Assembly (NCBI GenBank): GCA_964628905.1
Contig: CAZVNS010000001.1
Span: 62,001-126,000 of the forward strand
DNA from: JAJPXC01 sp964628905
GTDB lineage: Bacteria > Bacteroidota > Bacteroidia > Bacteroidales > Muribaculaceae
DNA length: 64,000 nt
Reading direction: 5' to 3'
Position 1 is the stretch's first letter, and each line of letters starts with the position of its first letter. Under the pieces are notes generated by a model, which was not told the DNA's origin, did no database searches, and worked only from the letters and a program-made list of their open reading frames with translations. Shown here piece by piece: positions 34,701 through 45,897 of the stretch. A program made the translations under genes and the position numbers.

Positions 34701-35621
34701 TTACATATGGTCGCCTTCGTAGACGGTGAGCTCCATAGGTGTGCGGCTCATGTCTACGCAGATGGTCATCAGGCCACCACCCCAGTCGGGGAAGTTGAAC
34801 GAACCCTTACCCACGACGAGCTCGGTCTGCATGATGCCGTCGGCATTGAACTCTACGTCGATGGGGTTGTCTTCAGACTGGCTACCGTAAGAGTCAACAT
34901 CCCAGCCTGAGAGTGAGGTGTAGAAGCGGAACATGGCGTTGCCGGCGGGGATGTCGAATACGCCCCAGTAAACCTTAGAGCCAATCTCGTCCGTCTTCTC
35001 AAACAGTCGCCAGTCGGCGTAGTGAGCAGCGTTCATGGCCTCAGGACCCTTCCAGCCTTCGGGAGCACCTACGAGGTAGATGTAGCCGGGCTCCTTGATG
35101 GCATCCCAGCCCTGGACGGCCTTGAGGGTGATCCAGTTTGACTCGATGTAGGTCGACTCGATGTCACCGACGATAGCGGTGGCGCGGATCTTGACGGGTA
35201 TGGGGTCAATCTGCTCCCAGTTGTCCTTGGAGTCGATGCCGCGGAGCTCGCACAGTGCCTCTGAGAGCTGCTGTGAGGTGACCACGACCTTGGCCTGGTT
35301 GGGCTGCTCGGGGGTGATGTTGACGGGGGTGGGGTGAGCCACGTCGCCGTTCTCATCCTTGCCTTTGTACTGGTCGTCGATGTCGACCTGGATGCCGTAG
35401 GTCACGGAGGCGATGAAGCCGTAGTCGGGCTGGCTCACGGTGAACTCAATAGCCTGGTCGTCGCCCTCGGTGAAGACGAAGGTCTCATCGGCCATGGGAG
35501 GGGTGTTGAGGACGAATGATCCGGGGGTAGGCACCTGCCATACGGGATCGTCGTCGGCGTCGCACGCGGTGAAGCCGATCATAGTGGCCAACGCTGCGAA
35601 AAGTATTGAAAGTTTTTTCAT
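34701..35621 (-). CDS. SusE-like outer-membrane glycan-binding lipoprotein
   Basis: A 306-residue lipoprotein (MIGFTAC, Cys about 19). Residues about 25-115 match the SusE N-terminal domain (FVLNTPPMADETFVFTEGDDQAIEFTVSQPDYGF). A second Ig-like part follows, then a C-terminal SusF/SusE carbohydrate-binding module (GYIYLVGAPEGWKGPEAMN...LFEKTDEIGSKVYWGVFDIPAGNAMFRFYTSLSGWD). It sits at the cell surface next to SusD and SusF and helps capture oligosaccharide. The start is ATG at 35621 (MKKLSILFAAL). The gap to the SusD stop is 39 nt. It is shorter than SusF by one module. Confidence 0.87.
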   Translation of the reverse strand: MKKLSILFAALATMIGFTACDADDDPVWQVPTPGSFVLNTPPMADETFVFTEGDDQAIEFTVSQPDYGFIASVTYGIQVDIDDQYKGKDENGDVAHPTPVNITPEQPNQAKVVVTSQQLSEALCELRGIDSKDNWEQIDPIPVKIRATAIVGDIESTYIESNWITLKAVQGWDAIKEPGYIYLVGAPEGWKGPEAMNAAHYADWRLFEKTDEIGSKVYWGVFDIPAGNAMFRFYTSLSGWDVDSYGSQSEDNPIDVEFNADGIMQTELVVGKGSFNFPDWGGGLMTICVDMSRTPMELTVYEGDHM

Positions 35622-35660
35622 TGTAGTAACTTTTGTGTTTAAATCGTCAGACACTGATGA

Positions 35661-37334
35661 TTAATAGCCCTGGTTTTGACCAACGGTGGGCACGTACTGG
35701 TAGGGGATAGCGTAGACGTTGCGGTAAGAGTCGATACCGGCGCCGGCGAGGACGCCACCCTTCCATGACCAGTTGTAGGTAGAGCCTGCGTAGCGGCCGA
35801 AGCGCACGAGGTCGCTGCGGCGGTGGCCCTCAAAGTAGAGCTCTGACTGACGCTCGCGGAGGATCTCGTTGGCGTTGGGGTTGTTGATGGGGCTCAGGCC
35901 TGCGCGGGCACGCACTGCGTTGAAGTAGCTGTCGTCAACACCGGTGGCTCCGTGAAGCTTGCACTCGGCGAGCATCAGGTAAGCGTCGGCCAGACGGAAC
36001 AGGGGAAAGTCGGTGTCGCACACCTGGCTTGAGGGGCGAACTTCGTTAGTGTTGTAGTAGTCATCCTCGGTGGTGTAGGTGTACTTGGTGCACATGTAAC
36101 CGTCGGCGTTGGGGCCGTAGTCGTAGAGGTTGGCGATGCCGATGTTGTAGAAGGGGCCGTCCCAGTCTACCTCAACATCGTTTTGCACTACCTTACCCTG
36201 ATAGTAGTCGCCGAAGAAGAGCTTGCGGTTACCACCATTGTCGATCAGGTTCTGCGACAGCTCGGGACGCATGCGTACGCCGGTCCAGGGGTTAGAACCA
36301 TCGAGAGTGTGCACATTCTTATCGCTGTCGAAACCGGTCTTGCCGGCGCCGAGCGATACGAGCACTGATACGGGAGCGAGCTCGTCGTAGCAGCCGGCGG
36401 TCATGTAGGTGGTACCACCCCATGTCTCATACTCGCCGCGCTTCTGGGGGATGGCCCAGAGGATCTCCTTGACACCACCGTTCTCCTTGCAAGATACGTA
36501 GCGGTCGTTTGACTCGCAGAAGAGGTATTTGTACTCGGGAGCGAGGCCGTTGGCGTTGGGGGCGATGAGCTTGAGCTGGTCGGCGCACTCCTGCCAGCGG
36601 CCGATGCCGGTGTAGACCTCAGAGTTGAGGTAGAGCTTGGCTAAGAGCATGCGGGCTGCCTCTTTGTTGACGCGGCCATAGCCTTGCTCTGAAGCTGACT
36701 TGAGGTTGGGGTTGTTGATGACGTCGAGCAGGTCGGCGGTGACTGCGTCAAAGAGCTGAGTGCGGTCGTAGGTGGGAGGGGTGTCACCGGTGGCGGTGCC
36801 GGGAGTCCAGGGGCCTTTGCCGAACAGGTCGATCATGTAGTAGTAGCAGTAAGCGCGGAGCACCTGGGCCTCAGCCTTCCAGCTCTCTACCTCCTCGGCG
36901 GGGATGCCGGCTTCGAGAGCGCCGTCGGCCTTGGAGATGAACTCGGTGCACAGACGCGATGTAGTGGCCTCACGCTGGTATGCCATGAAGCACCACATGT
37001 TGTCGGTCAGCCATGTGTTGAAGTTGAGGGCGGTGTAGCCGGGATCGTTCCACTTGTATGAGATGATGGCCTCGTCGGCTGCGATTTCCTGGAGGTTCCA
37101 GTGGCATCGCATCCATGTGCCGGCACCTCCGTCGACGCCTGAGGGAGTCAGACCGTTCTCATAGAGGAAGTTGCCGTAGAGCGAGCCAAAGTATCCCCAC
37201 CACTGCTCGGCATTGGCGGGTTCCAATTGCTTGTTGGGGTCGTTGGGGGTAACGTCGAGGTCGCCGGTACAAGCACCGAAGCCGAGTGACATAGCTGCCA
37301 ACACTCCAAATGCGAGATATTTAGTGAATTTCAT
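35661..37334 (-). CDS. SusD/RagB-family nutrient-binding lipoprotein
   Basis: A 557-residue surface lipoprotein (signal MSLGFGAC, Cys about 22). The N-terminal helical half carries TPR-like segments (ESWKAEAQVLRAYCYYYMIDLFGKGPW, about residues 150-176, and RVNKEAARMLLAKLYLNSEVYTG), the core SusD signature. The C-terminal part has ILRERQSELYFEGHRRSDLVRFGRYAG (about 500-527), also diagnostic. SusD forms the lid on the SusC transporter and binds the glycan. It starts 24 nt after the SusC stop in the same transcript. Its ligand is not readable from sequence, but SusE and SusF partners point to an alpha-glucan. Confidence 0.94.
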   Translation of the reverse strand: MKFTKYLAFGVLAAMSLGFGACTGDLDVTPNDPNKQLEPANAEQWWGYFGSLYGNFLYENGLTPSGVDGGAGTWMRCHWNLQEIAADEAIISYKWNDPGYTALNFNTWLTDNMWCFMAYQREATTSRLCTEFISKADGALEAGIPAEEVESWKAEAQVLRAYCYYYMIDLFGKGPWTPGTATGDTPPTYDRTQLFDAVTADLLDVINNPNLKSASEQGYGRVNKEAARMLLAKLYLNSEVYTGIGRWQECADQLKLIAPNANGLAPEYKYLFCESNDRYVSCKENGGVKEILWAIPQKRGEYETWGGTTYMTAGCYDELAPVSVLVSLGAGKTGFDSDKNVHTLDGSNPWTGVRMRPELSQNLIDNGGNRKLFFGDYYQGKVVQNDVEVDWDGPFYNIGIANLYDYGPNADGYMCTKYTYTTEDDYYNTNEVRPSSQVCDTDFPLFRLADAYLMLAECKLHGATGVDDSYFNAVRARAGLSPINNPNANEILRERQSELYFEGHRRSDLVRFGRYAGSTYNWSWKGGVLAGAGIDSYRNVYAIPYQYVPTVGQNQGY

Positions 37335-37358
37335 TGATTATCTAATTTTATATGGTTG

Positions 37359-40300
37359 TTAGAATGTTGCAACTACGCCGACCGATACGGTGAGGGGCTT
37401 GGGATAGATGCTTGAGTCGATACCACCGAACACTTCAGGATCGATACCTTTGTACTTGGTGATGACGAAGGGGTTCTGTACGGCACCGTAGAGGCGCAGA
37501 CGCAGGGCGTTGTTCAAGAGCTTGTCCCAGGTGTAACCTACGGTGATGTTGTCGCAGCGCAGGAATGATGCGTTCTGCACCCAGTAGTCAGATGCTACGA
37601 GCTCGGTTGAGCGGGTAGAGGTGAACAGGTAGGTGTCGGCCATCAGGTTGGAGATCGGGGGCACCTGGGCTGCTGATACAAATGAGTTGTCCTTCTGGTT
37701 CTGGTTGTACACCCAGTTGCCGATGTTGGCGCGGAGGGCGAAGCTGAAGTCCCAGTTCTTGTAGTTGAAGGTGTTCTGCCAGTTGAGGGTCACCTTGGGG
37801 TCGCGTGAGTGGTAGATGTACTTGTCGGCCTCGGTGATCACGCCGTCGCCGTTGCGGTCCACGTAGACGCCCTCGGCGGGAGTGCCATCGGGGTTGTAAA
37901 CCTGCTCGTACACGTAGAATGAGTAAGCGGGCTGGCCCTCGCGCTGGATCTGCACGTTGACGTTGTTGCCCACGTCGCCGGTGGGCACGTCAGAGCCGTC
38001 GCCGAGCTTGGTGATCTTGTTCTTGTTCCAAGCCACGTTGATGCTTGAGGTCCACTGGAAGTTCTTGTTGACGATGGGGCGGGTTACGAGGTTGAACTCG
38101 ACACCGGTGTTCTCCAAGTCACCAAGGTTCATTGGGCCTTCGGGACCGAAGTTCGAACCTGCGGGGTAGGTAACCTGGGTTACGAGCAGGTCCTTGGTGG
38201 TGCGCTTGTACCAGTCAACGCTACCGGTGATGCGGTTGTTGAGCAGGCCGAAGTCAAGACCGACGTTCCATGTGGTGGTCTCCTCCCATTTGAGGGCTGA
38301 GTTGTACTTCTGAGGTGTAACCTGGAAGATGCCGTCGTAGCCGTCTACGGGGAAGGGCACGCGTGTGCCAAGGTCGGTGGAGATGTCGTATACGGGGAGG
38401 TAGGGGAAAACCATGTCGAAGCCGTCGCCGAGGTTCTGCTGACCGGTGATACCCCATGTGCCGCGGATCTTCAGGTCAGAGAGCCAGCCGCGGGTGCCTT
38501 CCATGAATGCCTCGTCGATCAGACGCCATGCCAGCGCGACTGAGGGGAATGAACCCCAACGGTTGCCGTCGGCGAAGCGTGACGATCCATCCTGACGCAT
38601 GGTGAAGGTCAGAAGGTATTTGTCCATGAAGCCGTACTGCAGACGGCCGAAGAATGATACCAACTGGTAGGGTGAGCTATAATAATATGTGGCCGAACGC
38701 TGATAGCCGTCGATGCCTTTGAGGTATTCGGCAGCATCGGCTACTGAATTGAACTTGCCGGGGTTGAACTGCTCGTTGTAGTTGTAGAAGTACTCGGCTG
38801 ACCACTGGGGAGCGTAAACCTGGCTCCAGTTGTGGCCCTTGTTGGAGAAGCGCTGCCAAGAGTAGCCGGCGGTCACGTCAAGGCTCGACTTGATGGCGTC
38901 GAACTCCTTATTATAATTAAGGTAGAACTCGAGCAGGAGGTTGTAGCGTTTCTGCTTCTCATAGCTGATGGTGTTATAGCCGAGTGAGCTTTCGGGCTGC
39001 TCCTCTTGGGGCACGCCGTCAACTACCACGGGCGACCATCCACCATCGGCGTTGCGCACCAGCATGGGTACGTAGGGGTTTGATTTCCAAGCCTCAGGTG
39101 AGAAGGGATACTGGTGGTTCTGGTTCTTACCGTCGGCGTAGTCGTAGCCAAGGTTGAGGTTGGCGCGGAGCTCGCGGAGGAAGGGCATGCGCAGGTCGAT
39201 CTGCAGGTTGCCGATCGACTGCCAGCTCTTACCAATCGACTGGTAGTCCATCATGCGCGATACTGGGTTGATGGCGGCCAGGGTGTTGATGGCTCCGGTC
39301 GATGTACCCGTACCTGCGGTGGCGCCACCGGCGATGTATGTAGTCCAGTTGTTGAACCAGTTGTCCTGCTTAACGGGAAGGGTGGGGTTGAAGCTCACTG
39401 CTCCACCAAGCACGCCCTGCTCGTAGTGGTTCTCCACGTAAGCGCCCTTGACGTTGGCGTTGATCTGGAGAAGACCGTCGAAGAATTTGGGGGTGAGGTT
39501 GATTGAAGCGGTGGCACGGTCCATCGAGGTGGGACGGATGATACCATTGTTGTTGGTGTAACCCACGGCTACGCGGTAGGGCACTGCGCCAAGGGCACCA
39601 CCCACCGACAGGTTGTAGTCAGATGAGATGGTGGTGCGGAGTACCTGGTCCTGCCAGTCGGTAACGTCGTCGCCAAGAGCGCCTGCGGCCTGTGAGTCGG
39701 CACCGAAGGTGTTGATCACAAATTCGCGGTACTCGTCACCCTTCATCATGTTGAGGGTCTTGCGGGGGGTGTTGATGTACATGTTGGCTGCGAAGTTGAC
39801 CTGGGGCTTGCCTGACTGACCCTTCTTGGTGGTGATGATGATCACACCGTTAGAAGCGCGGCTACCGTAGATGGCGGTTGCCGATGCGTCCTTGAGCACG
39901 GTCATTGACTCGATGTTCTCAGGCGAGATCAGACCAAGGGGGTTGGATGAACCCTTCACGCCACCATTGTCCATGGGCACGCCGTCGATCACGATCAGAG
40001 GGTCGTTTGAAGCGTTAAGTGAGGCTCCACCACGGATACGGATGTTACCACCCTCCGAGGGGTTACCGGTGGTGGTCACAACCACACCGGGGGTAGCACC
40101 CACCAGAAGGTCCTGGGCGGTGGTAGCCAGACCGGCCTGCACCTCGTCGGGCTTAACCACGGCTACAGAGCCGGTGGCGTCGCTCTTCTTCACAGTACCG
40201 TAACCGATTGCCACAACTTCGTTGAGCACAACCGAGTTTTCTTTAAGAGTTACGTCGATGGTGGTACGGCCGTTGACGGGGATTGTCTGCGAGTCCATAC

Positions 40301-40547
40301 CCACATAAGAGAAGACGAGTGATGCATTGGGAGATACCTCAATGCTGTACACACCGTCGAAATCGGTGGCAACGCCGATCGATGTGCCCTGTGCCATGAC
40401 ACTCGCACCAATCAGGGGATCACCGTAGGTGTCAATCACGGTACCTTTCACCGTGATCTTCTGCGCTAAAGCCGGGAAGGCGCAGCATAGTGTCAGTGTC
40501 AACACCAGCCATGCTTTCCGAGTCATTTGAAAACAAATGTTCTTCAT
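37359..40547 (-). CDS. SusC/RagA-family TonB-dependent transporter
   Basis: A 1062-residue outer-membrane transporter. A signal peptide (1-29, ending FPALAQ) is followed by a carboxypeptidase-D-like domain (about 31-110, VKGTVIDTYGDPLIGASVMAQGT), the SusC signature VLNEVVAIGYGTVKKSD (108-124), the plug domain (about 120-235, with IRIRGGASLNASNDPLIVIDGVP and YGSRASNGVIIITTKKG) and a 22-strand barrel ending in GVVATF. It imports oligosaccharides captured by SusD/E/F, using energy from the ExbB-ExbD-TonB complex (a set is encoded at 49498-51505). It is first in the operon after a 456-bp non-coding leader. ATG at codon 8 is an alternative start. Confidence 0.95.
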   Translation of the reverse strand: MKNICFQMTRKAWLVLTLTLCCAFPALAQKITVKGTVIDTYGDPLIGASVMAQGTSIGVATDFDGVYSIEVSPNASLVFSYVGMDSQTIPVNGRTTIDVTLKENSVVLNEVVAIGYGTVKKSDATGSVAVVKPDEVQAGLATTAQDLLVGATPGVVVTTTGNPSEGGNIRIRGGASLNASNDPLIVIDGVPMDNGGVKGSSNPLGLISPENIESMTVLKDASATAIYGSRASNGVIIITTKKGQSGKPQVNFAANMYINTPRKTLNMMKGDEYREFVINTFGADSQAAGALGDDVTDWQDQVLRTTISSDYNLSVGGALGAVPYRVAVGYTNNNGIIRPTSMDRATASINLTPKFFDGLLQINANVKGAYVENHYEQGVLGGAVSFNPTLPVKQDNWFNNWTTYIAGGATAGTGTSTGAINTLAAINPVSRMMDYQSIGKSWQSIGNLQIDLRMPFLRELRANLNLGYDYADGKNQNHQYPFSPEAWKSNPYVPMLVRNADGGWSPVVVDGVPQEEQPESSLGYNTISYEKQKRYNLLLEFYLNYNKEFDAIKSSLDVTAGYSWQRFSNKGHNWSQVYAPQWSAEYFYNYNEQFNPGKFNSVADAAEYLKGIDGYQRSATYYYSSPYQLVSFFGRLQYGFMDKYLLTFTMRQDGSSRFADGNRWGSFPSVALAWRLIDEAFMEGTRGWLSDLKIRGTWGITGQQNLGDGFDMVFPYLPVYDISTDLGTRVPFPVDGYDGIFQVTPQKYNSALKWEETTTWNVGLDFGLLNNRITGSVDWYKRTTKDLLVTQVTYPAGSNFGPEGPMNLGDLENTGVEFNLVTRPIVNKNFQWTSSINVAWNKNKITKLGDGSDVPTGDVGNNVNVQIQREGQPAYSFYVYEQVYNPDGTPAEGVYVDRNGDGVITEADKYIYHSRDPKVTLNWQNTFNYKNWDFSFALRANIGNWVYNQNQKDNSFVSAAQVPPISNLMADTYLFTSTRSTELVASDYWVQNASFLRCDNITVGYTWDKLLNNALRLRLYGAVQNPFVITKYKGIDPEVFGGIDSSIYPKPLTVSVGVVATF

Positions 40548-41003
40548 GCAAGAATTCTGTTTTAGTGTTACTTAAAAGGTTATGTTAATTATCTCTATTA
40601 CTTGGTTGAAACACGACTTGGCTCAGATCGCATAGTGCTTTAAGAGTATGTAACGGACTGATGGTACAGATGTTAAGACATTTTCGGGGGCTTCCCTAAT
40701 GCTGGTATCACATAATCTCTCTACATTGTTAGTTCTACGGTAATCTACAGTCACGACGTGACGCATTTTACCCTTTGAGGGAAATTCGACCACAAATTAA
40801 AGTATTATATTTTAATTTACCACAATTTAACTAAAGATTTTTCCCCATTAAGGCCAAATTTTAACTAATGTTAATTAACAAGCGCACTCCTAAGCCCGAC
40901 TTAAATCGCGGAGTGCCCGACTTAATTCGACTTAAATCGAGGGGGTCGATTTAATTCGAGAGAAGTCGAGGGTCGGTCGAGGGTCGGTCGAGGGTCGGTC
41001 GAG
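40548..41003. promoter_or_regulatory. Non-coding region upstream of SusC with operator-like palindromes
   Basis: No gene is seen here. On the uvrC side is the 10-bp repeat array. Closer to susC are GTCACG-A-CGTGAC (40750-40762), a perfect 6+1+6 palindrome, and AAATTAAA...TTTAATTT (40794-40818). No clear TTG-N20-TAnnTTTG promoter is visible for SusC on the minus strand, so expression may depend on an alternative sigma factor or an activator encoded elsewhere. These sites are candidates only. Confidence 0.4.
40918..41003. repeat. 10/11-bp tandem array (CGACTTAAAT and CGAGGGTCGGT units)
   Basis: Units with about 10-bp phase (CGACTTAATT, CGACTTAAAT, CGATTTAATT, CGAGAGAAGT) run into three identical 11-bp units CGAGGGTCGGT (40967-40999). 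It abuts the uvrC stop codon. Related to the arrays at 33128, 52714 and 58912. Confidence 0.85.
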
Positions 41004-42821
41004 TCAGGTCGCGGTGTCGGGATGGAAGTGGGCTGTGATCAGGCGCGCCTTGGCGGGGCCGACGGCTGCGGCGATATCCTCCGGGGAGGCTTCGCGAAGT
41101 CGCTTCACGCTCTTGAATGTGGTGATGAGTTGCTCCACGGTCTTGGGACCGATGCCGGGTATGGTGTCAAGCTCCGACACAGTCTGGCTCTTGGAGCGGC
41201 GGTTGCGGTGGTGGGTGATGCCGAAGCGGTGGGCTTCGTCGCGCAGATGCTGCACCACGCGCAGCGACTCTGAGTTCTTGTCGATATAGAGTGGGGTGGA
41301 GTCGCCGGGGAAGTAGATCTCCTCAAGTCGCTTGGCGATACCGACCACGGCGATGGCGCCGCGGAGCCCTATCTCTTCCAGGGCTTCGACGGCGGCGCTG
41401 AGCTGCCCCTTGCCTCCGTCGACCACGATGAGCTGCGGCAGTCCCTCACCCTCCTGCATCAGGCGGGTGTAGCGGCGGGTTAGCACTTCCTTCATAGAGG
41501 CGAAGTCGTCGGGACCCTCGACGGTCTTGATGTTGAAGTGGCGGTAGTCGCGCTTGCAGGGCTTGGCATCGCGGAATACTACGCACGAGGCTACGGGGTT
41601 GGTGCCCTGGATGTTGGAGTTGTCGAAGCACTCGATATGGCGGGGCAGCTCTGAGAGGTGGAAATCGGACTTCATGCGCTCCAGTATGCGGTTGGTACGC
41701 TGCTGAGGATCAGTGCGTTCCATATTTTTGAGCATGTCGATTTTGCTCTGGCGGGCGTTGCGGGTCGACACGTCGAGCAGTTTAGCCTTGTCGCCGCGCT
41801 GAGGCACGATGAAATTTACGCCATCAAGCTCTATATCAGGGAGTAAGGGAACTATCACATCGTCGTACTCCACATCGAAGCGCTGCTTGATTTCCTCCAT
41901 GGCGTAGGCCAGGAGCTGCCCCTGGGTCTCGTCAAGTCGGCGGCGGTAGCGGAGGGTGTAGCTCCGCACCACGGCTCCGCGGCGCACGTGCATGTAGTTG
42001 ATGAACACTTCGCGATCGTCGTCGTCGATGCCAAACACGTCGATGTCGCCCACGGTGGTCGACACGATGACGCTCTTGGAGCGGTATTTCTCCACGAGTT
42101 GCATCTTCTCCTTCAGCTCCTGGGCTTGCTCGAATTGCAGCTCCATCGACAGGCGCTCCATCTCTGCGCGGAGGTAGTCGATGATCTCAGAGGTTTCGCC
42201 TCGGAGTATCTGCTTGACGCGTTCAATCCACGTGCCGTATGTCTCAGGGTCGACCATCCCTAAGCAGCAGCCTTGGCATTTGTGCATGTGGTATTCGAGG
42301 CACAGCCGCCCCTTCCCCTTCTTGATGTAGTCGGGGGTGATGGGTATGCGGCAGGTGCGCAGGGGGAAGAGTTCGTGGACGAGCTGAATGACGGCGCGGG
42401 CCGAGCTGACGTCGGTGAATGGGCCGAAGTATTTGCCTCCGTCCTTGAGGCGCGTGCGGGTCATGAACACGCGTGGGTAAAGTTCGTTGGTGACCACGAT
42501 CCAGGGGTAGGATTTGTCGTCCTTGAGGAGCACGTTGTAGCGCGGCTGGTACTCCTTGATCATGGAGTTCTCGAGGTTGAGTGCGTCCTGCTCGGTGGGC
42601 ACCACAATGTAGCTCATGTCGGCGATGGCGCGGACGAGCAGGTTGGTGCGCACCGAGGGGTGGGTGCGGTTGAAGTACGACGACACGCGCCGCTTTAGCT
42701 TCTTGGCTTTACCCACATAAATCACCGTACCCTCGGCGTCGTAGTACATGTACACGCCGGGGGTATCTGGCAATATGGCGATTTTCGCCTTTAGTTCGGG
42801 TGATTTCTCGTGCTTTGACAA
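41004..42821 (-). CDS. uvrC: Excinuclease ABC subunit C
   Basis: A 605-residue nucleotide excision repair nuclease. The GIY-YIG domain (about residues 12-95) has PGVYMYYDAEGTVIYVGKAKKLKRRVSSYF. A UVR motif follows (about 205-240), then the RNase H-like C-terminal nuclease (about 380-530, with IECFDNSNIQGTNPVASCVVF and LIVVDGGKGQLSAA) and helix-hairpin-helix motifs (LDTIPGIGPKTVEQLI). It makes the 3-prime and 5-prime incisions with UvrB. The length is normal. It lies 7 nt after apt, in the conserved order ybeY-mnmG-apt-uvrC. Confidence 0.96.
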   Translation of the reverse strand: MSKHEKSPELKAKIAILPDTPGVYMYYDAEGTVIYVGKAKKLKRRVSSYFNRTHPSVRTNLLVRAIADMSYIVVPTEQDALNLENSMIKEYQPRYNVLLKDDKSYPWIVVTNELYPRVFMTRTRLKDGGKYFGPFTDVSSARAVIQLVHELFPLRTCRIPITPDYIKKGKGRLCLEYHMHKCQGCCLGMVDPETYGTWIERVKQILRGETSEIIDYLRAEMERLSMELQFEQAQELKEKMQLVEKYRSKSVIVSTTVGDIDVFGIDDDDREVFINYMHVRRGAVVRSYTLRYRRRLDETQGQLLAYAMEEIKQRFDVEYDDVIVPLLPDIELDGVNFIVPQRGDKAKLLDVSTRNARQSKIDMLKNMERTDPQQRTNRILERMKSDFHLSELPRHIECFDNSNIQGTNPVASCVVFRDAKPCKRDYRHFNIKTVEGPDDFASMKEVLTRRYTRLMQEGEGLPQLIVVDGGKGQLSAAVEALEEIGLRGAIAVVGIAKRLEEIYFPGDSTPLYIDKNSESLRVVQHLRDEAHRFGITHHRNRRSKSQTVSELDTIPGIGPKTVEQLITTFKSVKRLREASPEDIAAAVGPAKARLITAHFHPDTAT

Positions 42822-42828
42822 TGTGGCG

Positions 42829-43347
42829 TCAGTATGTTATCAAAGAGTTAACGTCGACGTCGGCCGGAAGGTTCGCGCGGCCTTTGAGGGCGCTAAGCTC
42901 GATGATAAACGAGATGTAGATTTTCTTGGGGTTGAGTTGCTTTACCAGTTCGTAGGCTGCGGCCATGGTGCCGCCGGTGGCGAGCACGTCGTCGTGGATC
43001 ACCACGATGTCGTCCTCGGTGATGGCGTCGCGGTGGATTTCGATGGTGTCTTCACCGTACTCCTTGGCGTAGGTTTTCTTGATGGTGTCGGCGGGGAGTT
43101 TGCCGGGCTTGCGGCAGGGCACGAAGCCGGCGCCGAGCTCGTAGGCGAGGATGGAGCCGCCGATGAAGCCGCGCGACTCGATGCCCACGACTTTGGTCAC
43201 GCCTTTGTTGCGGTAGAGCTGCGACAGGTCGAAGCCGATGATGTGGAGGGCGCGGGGATCCTTGAATGCGGTTGTGAGGTCTTTGAAGAGGACGCCCTTG
43301 GTGGGGAAGTCCTCGACGTCGCGGATTTTTGACTTGATGTATTCCAT
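42829..43347 (-). CDS. apt: Adenine phosphoribosyltransferase
   Basis: A 172-residue enzyme that makes AMP from adenine and PRPP. It has FPTKGVLFKDLTTAF (14-28), VVGIESRGFIGGSILAYELG (about 53-72) and the PRPP-binding VVIHDDVLATGGTMAAAYEL. The length is normal. Translation starts at ATG 43347, 38 nt after a family A hairpin repeat read in the same orientation. It lies 7 nt before uvrC; mnmG lies 187 nt upstream on the same strand. Confidence 0.95.
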   Translation of the reverse strand: MEYIKSKIRDVEDFPTKGVLFKDLTTAFKDPRALHIIGFDLSQLYRNKGVTKVVGIESRGFIGGSILAYELGAGFVPCRKPGKLPADTIKKTYAKEYGEDTIEIHRDAITEDDIVVIHDDVLATGGTMAAAYELVKQLNPKKIYISFIIELSALKGRANLPADVDVNSLITY

Positions 43348-43349
43348 TA

Positions 43350-43425
43350 TAGAGTTTTTGAGTTTTTACGTTTTTGAGGCGGGGGCAAGCGCGGTGCGCT
43401 TGAACGGGACGGCTTCGCGCTAATG
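43350..43425 (-). repeat. Family A intercistronic repeat with AT-rich tract, mnmG-apt gap
   Basis: Read on the minus strand: GCGCGAAGCCGTCCCGTT, the hairpin CAAGCGC-ACC-GCGCTTG (43402-43386), then an AAAAACTC-type tract leading to the apt ATG. The hairpin ends 38 nt before the start codon. Orientation is the same as the gene. Confidence 0.8.
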
Positions 43426-43427
43426 GG

Positions 43428-43472
43428 AGCCATCGAAGCTATTGTAGCCATCGATGCTATTGTAGCCATCGA
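43428..43472. repeat. 9-bp tandem array (AGCCATCGA/AGCTATTGT units)
   Basis: Five 9-bp units: AGCCATCGA, AGCTATTGT, AGCCATCGA, TGCTATTGT, AGCCATCGA. The AGCTATTGT units match those of the array at 12231. It lies between mnmG and the family A repeat. Confidence 0.8.
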
Positions 43473-43534
43473 AGGCCTTTATGGCTGTTGGGGTCGGAGT
43501 TTTTGTTTCACGTGGAACATGGGTAAGTCGCGGG

Positions 43535-45415
<1,881 letters not shown>

Positions 45416-45443
45416 CGACTGATGGCGTTAAAAAGAGGTTATG

Positions 45444-45893
45444 TTATTCTGTATCAATCAGTTCAGATAATATTTCGAGCGATTTATCCTCCTGAGATTC
45501 CATTATTTCGCGCTGCCCGGGGGCTTTATCGTCAATTCCGCAAAGGTGGAGTACTCCGTGGATGATCACGCGGCGAAGTTCGCGGTCGTAGTCCACACCG
45601 AGCTGGGCGGCGTTGGAGGCCACGGTGTCGAGCGAGATGTACATGTCGCCCCGGAGACGTCGGCCGCGGGTGTAGTCGAAGGTGATGATGTCGGTGTAGT
45701 AGTCGTGTTGGAGAAACTGGCGGTTCACCTCAATAATCTTATCGTCGTTACAGAATATATATGTCAACTCCGCCGCCTCACGGTCGTGAGCCTCGGCGAC
45801 GGCCGCAATCCAGCGGCGCAACAGGTCGACATCGAGCCGGGGCATCTCCACCCCATCGGCTATAATCTGTAGTTGTAATTCGCGTGACGCCAT
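45444..45893 (-). CDS. ybeY: Endoribonuclease YbeY (rRNA maturation factor)
   Basis: A 149-residue metal-dependent RNase for 16S rRNA maturation and ribosome quality control. The active-site block is HGVLHLCGIDD (112-122): the first two zinc-ligand histidines (H112, H116) are kept, but the third position of the HxxxHxxxxxH motif is Asp122, which I recall as usual in Bacteroidetes. The chosen start is ATG at 45893. A longer frame to 45926 reads into the terminal inverted repeat of the element at 45898-46150, and its N terminus (MRWGLS) is encoded by that repeat. A good promoter (46167-46197) lies beyond the element, so the element forms the leader. Confidence 0.92.
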   Translation of the reverse strand: MASRELQLQIIADGVEMPRLDVDLLRRWIAAVAEAHDREAAELTYIFCNDDKIIEVNRQFLQHDYYTDIITFDYTRGRRLRGDMYISLDTVASNAAQLGVDYDRELRRVIIHGVLHLCGIDDKAPGQREIMESQEDKSLEILSELIDTE

Positions 45894-45897
45894 ACTG

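Noticed and set aside
40548..41003. Standard Bacteroidetes promoter before susC
   Set aside because: No minus-strand TAnnTTTG with a spaced TTG was found; close matches fail at conserved positions.
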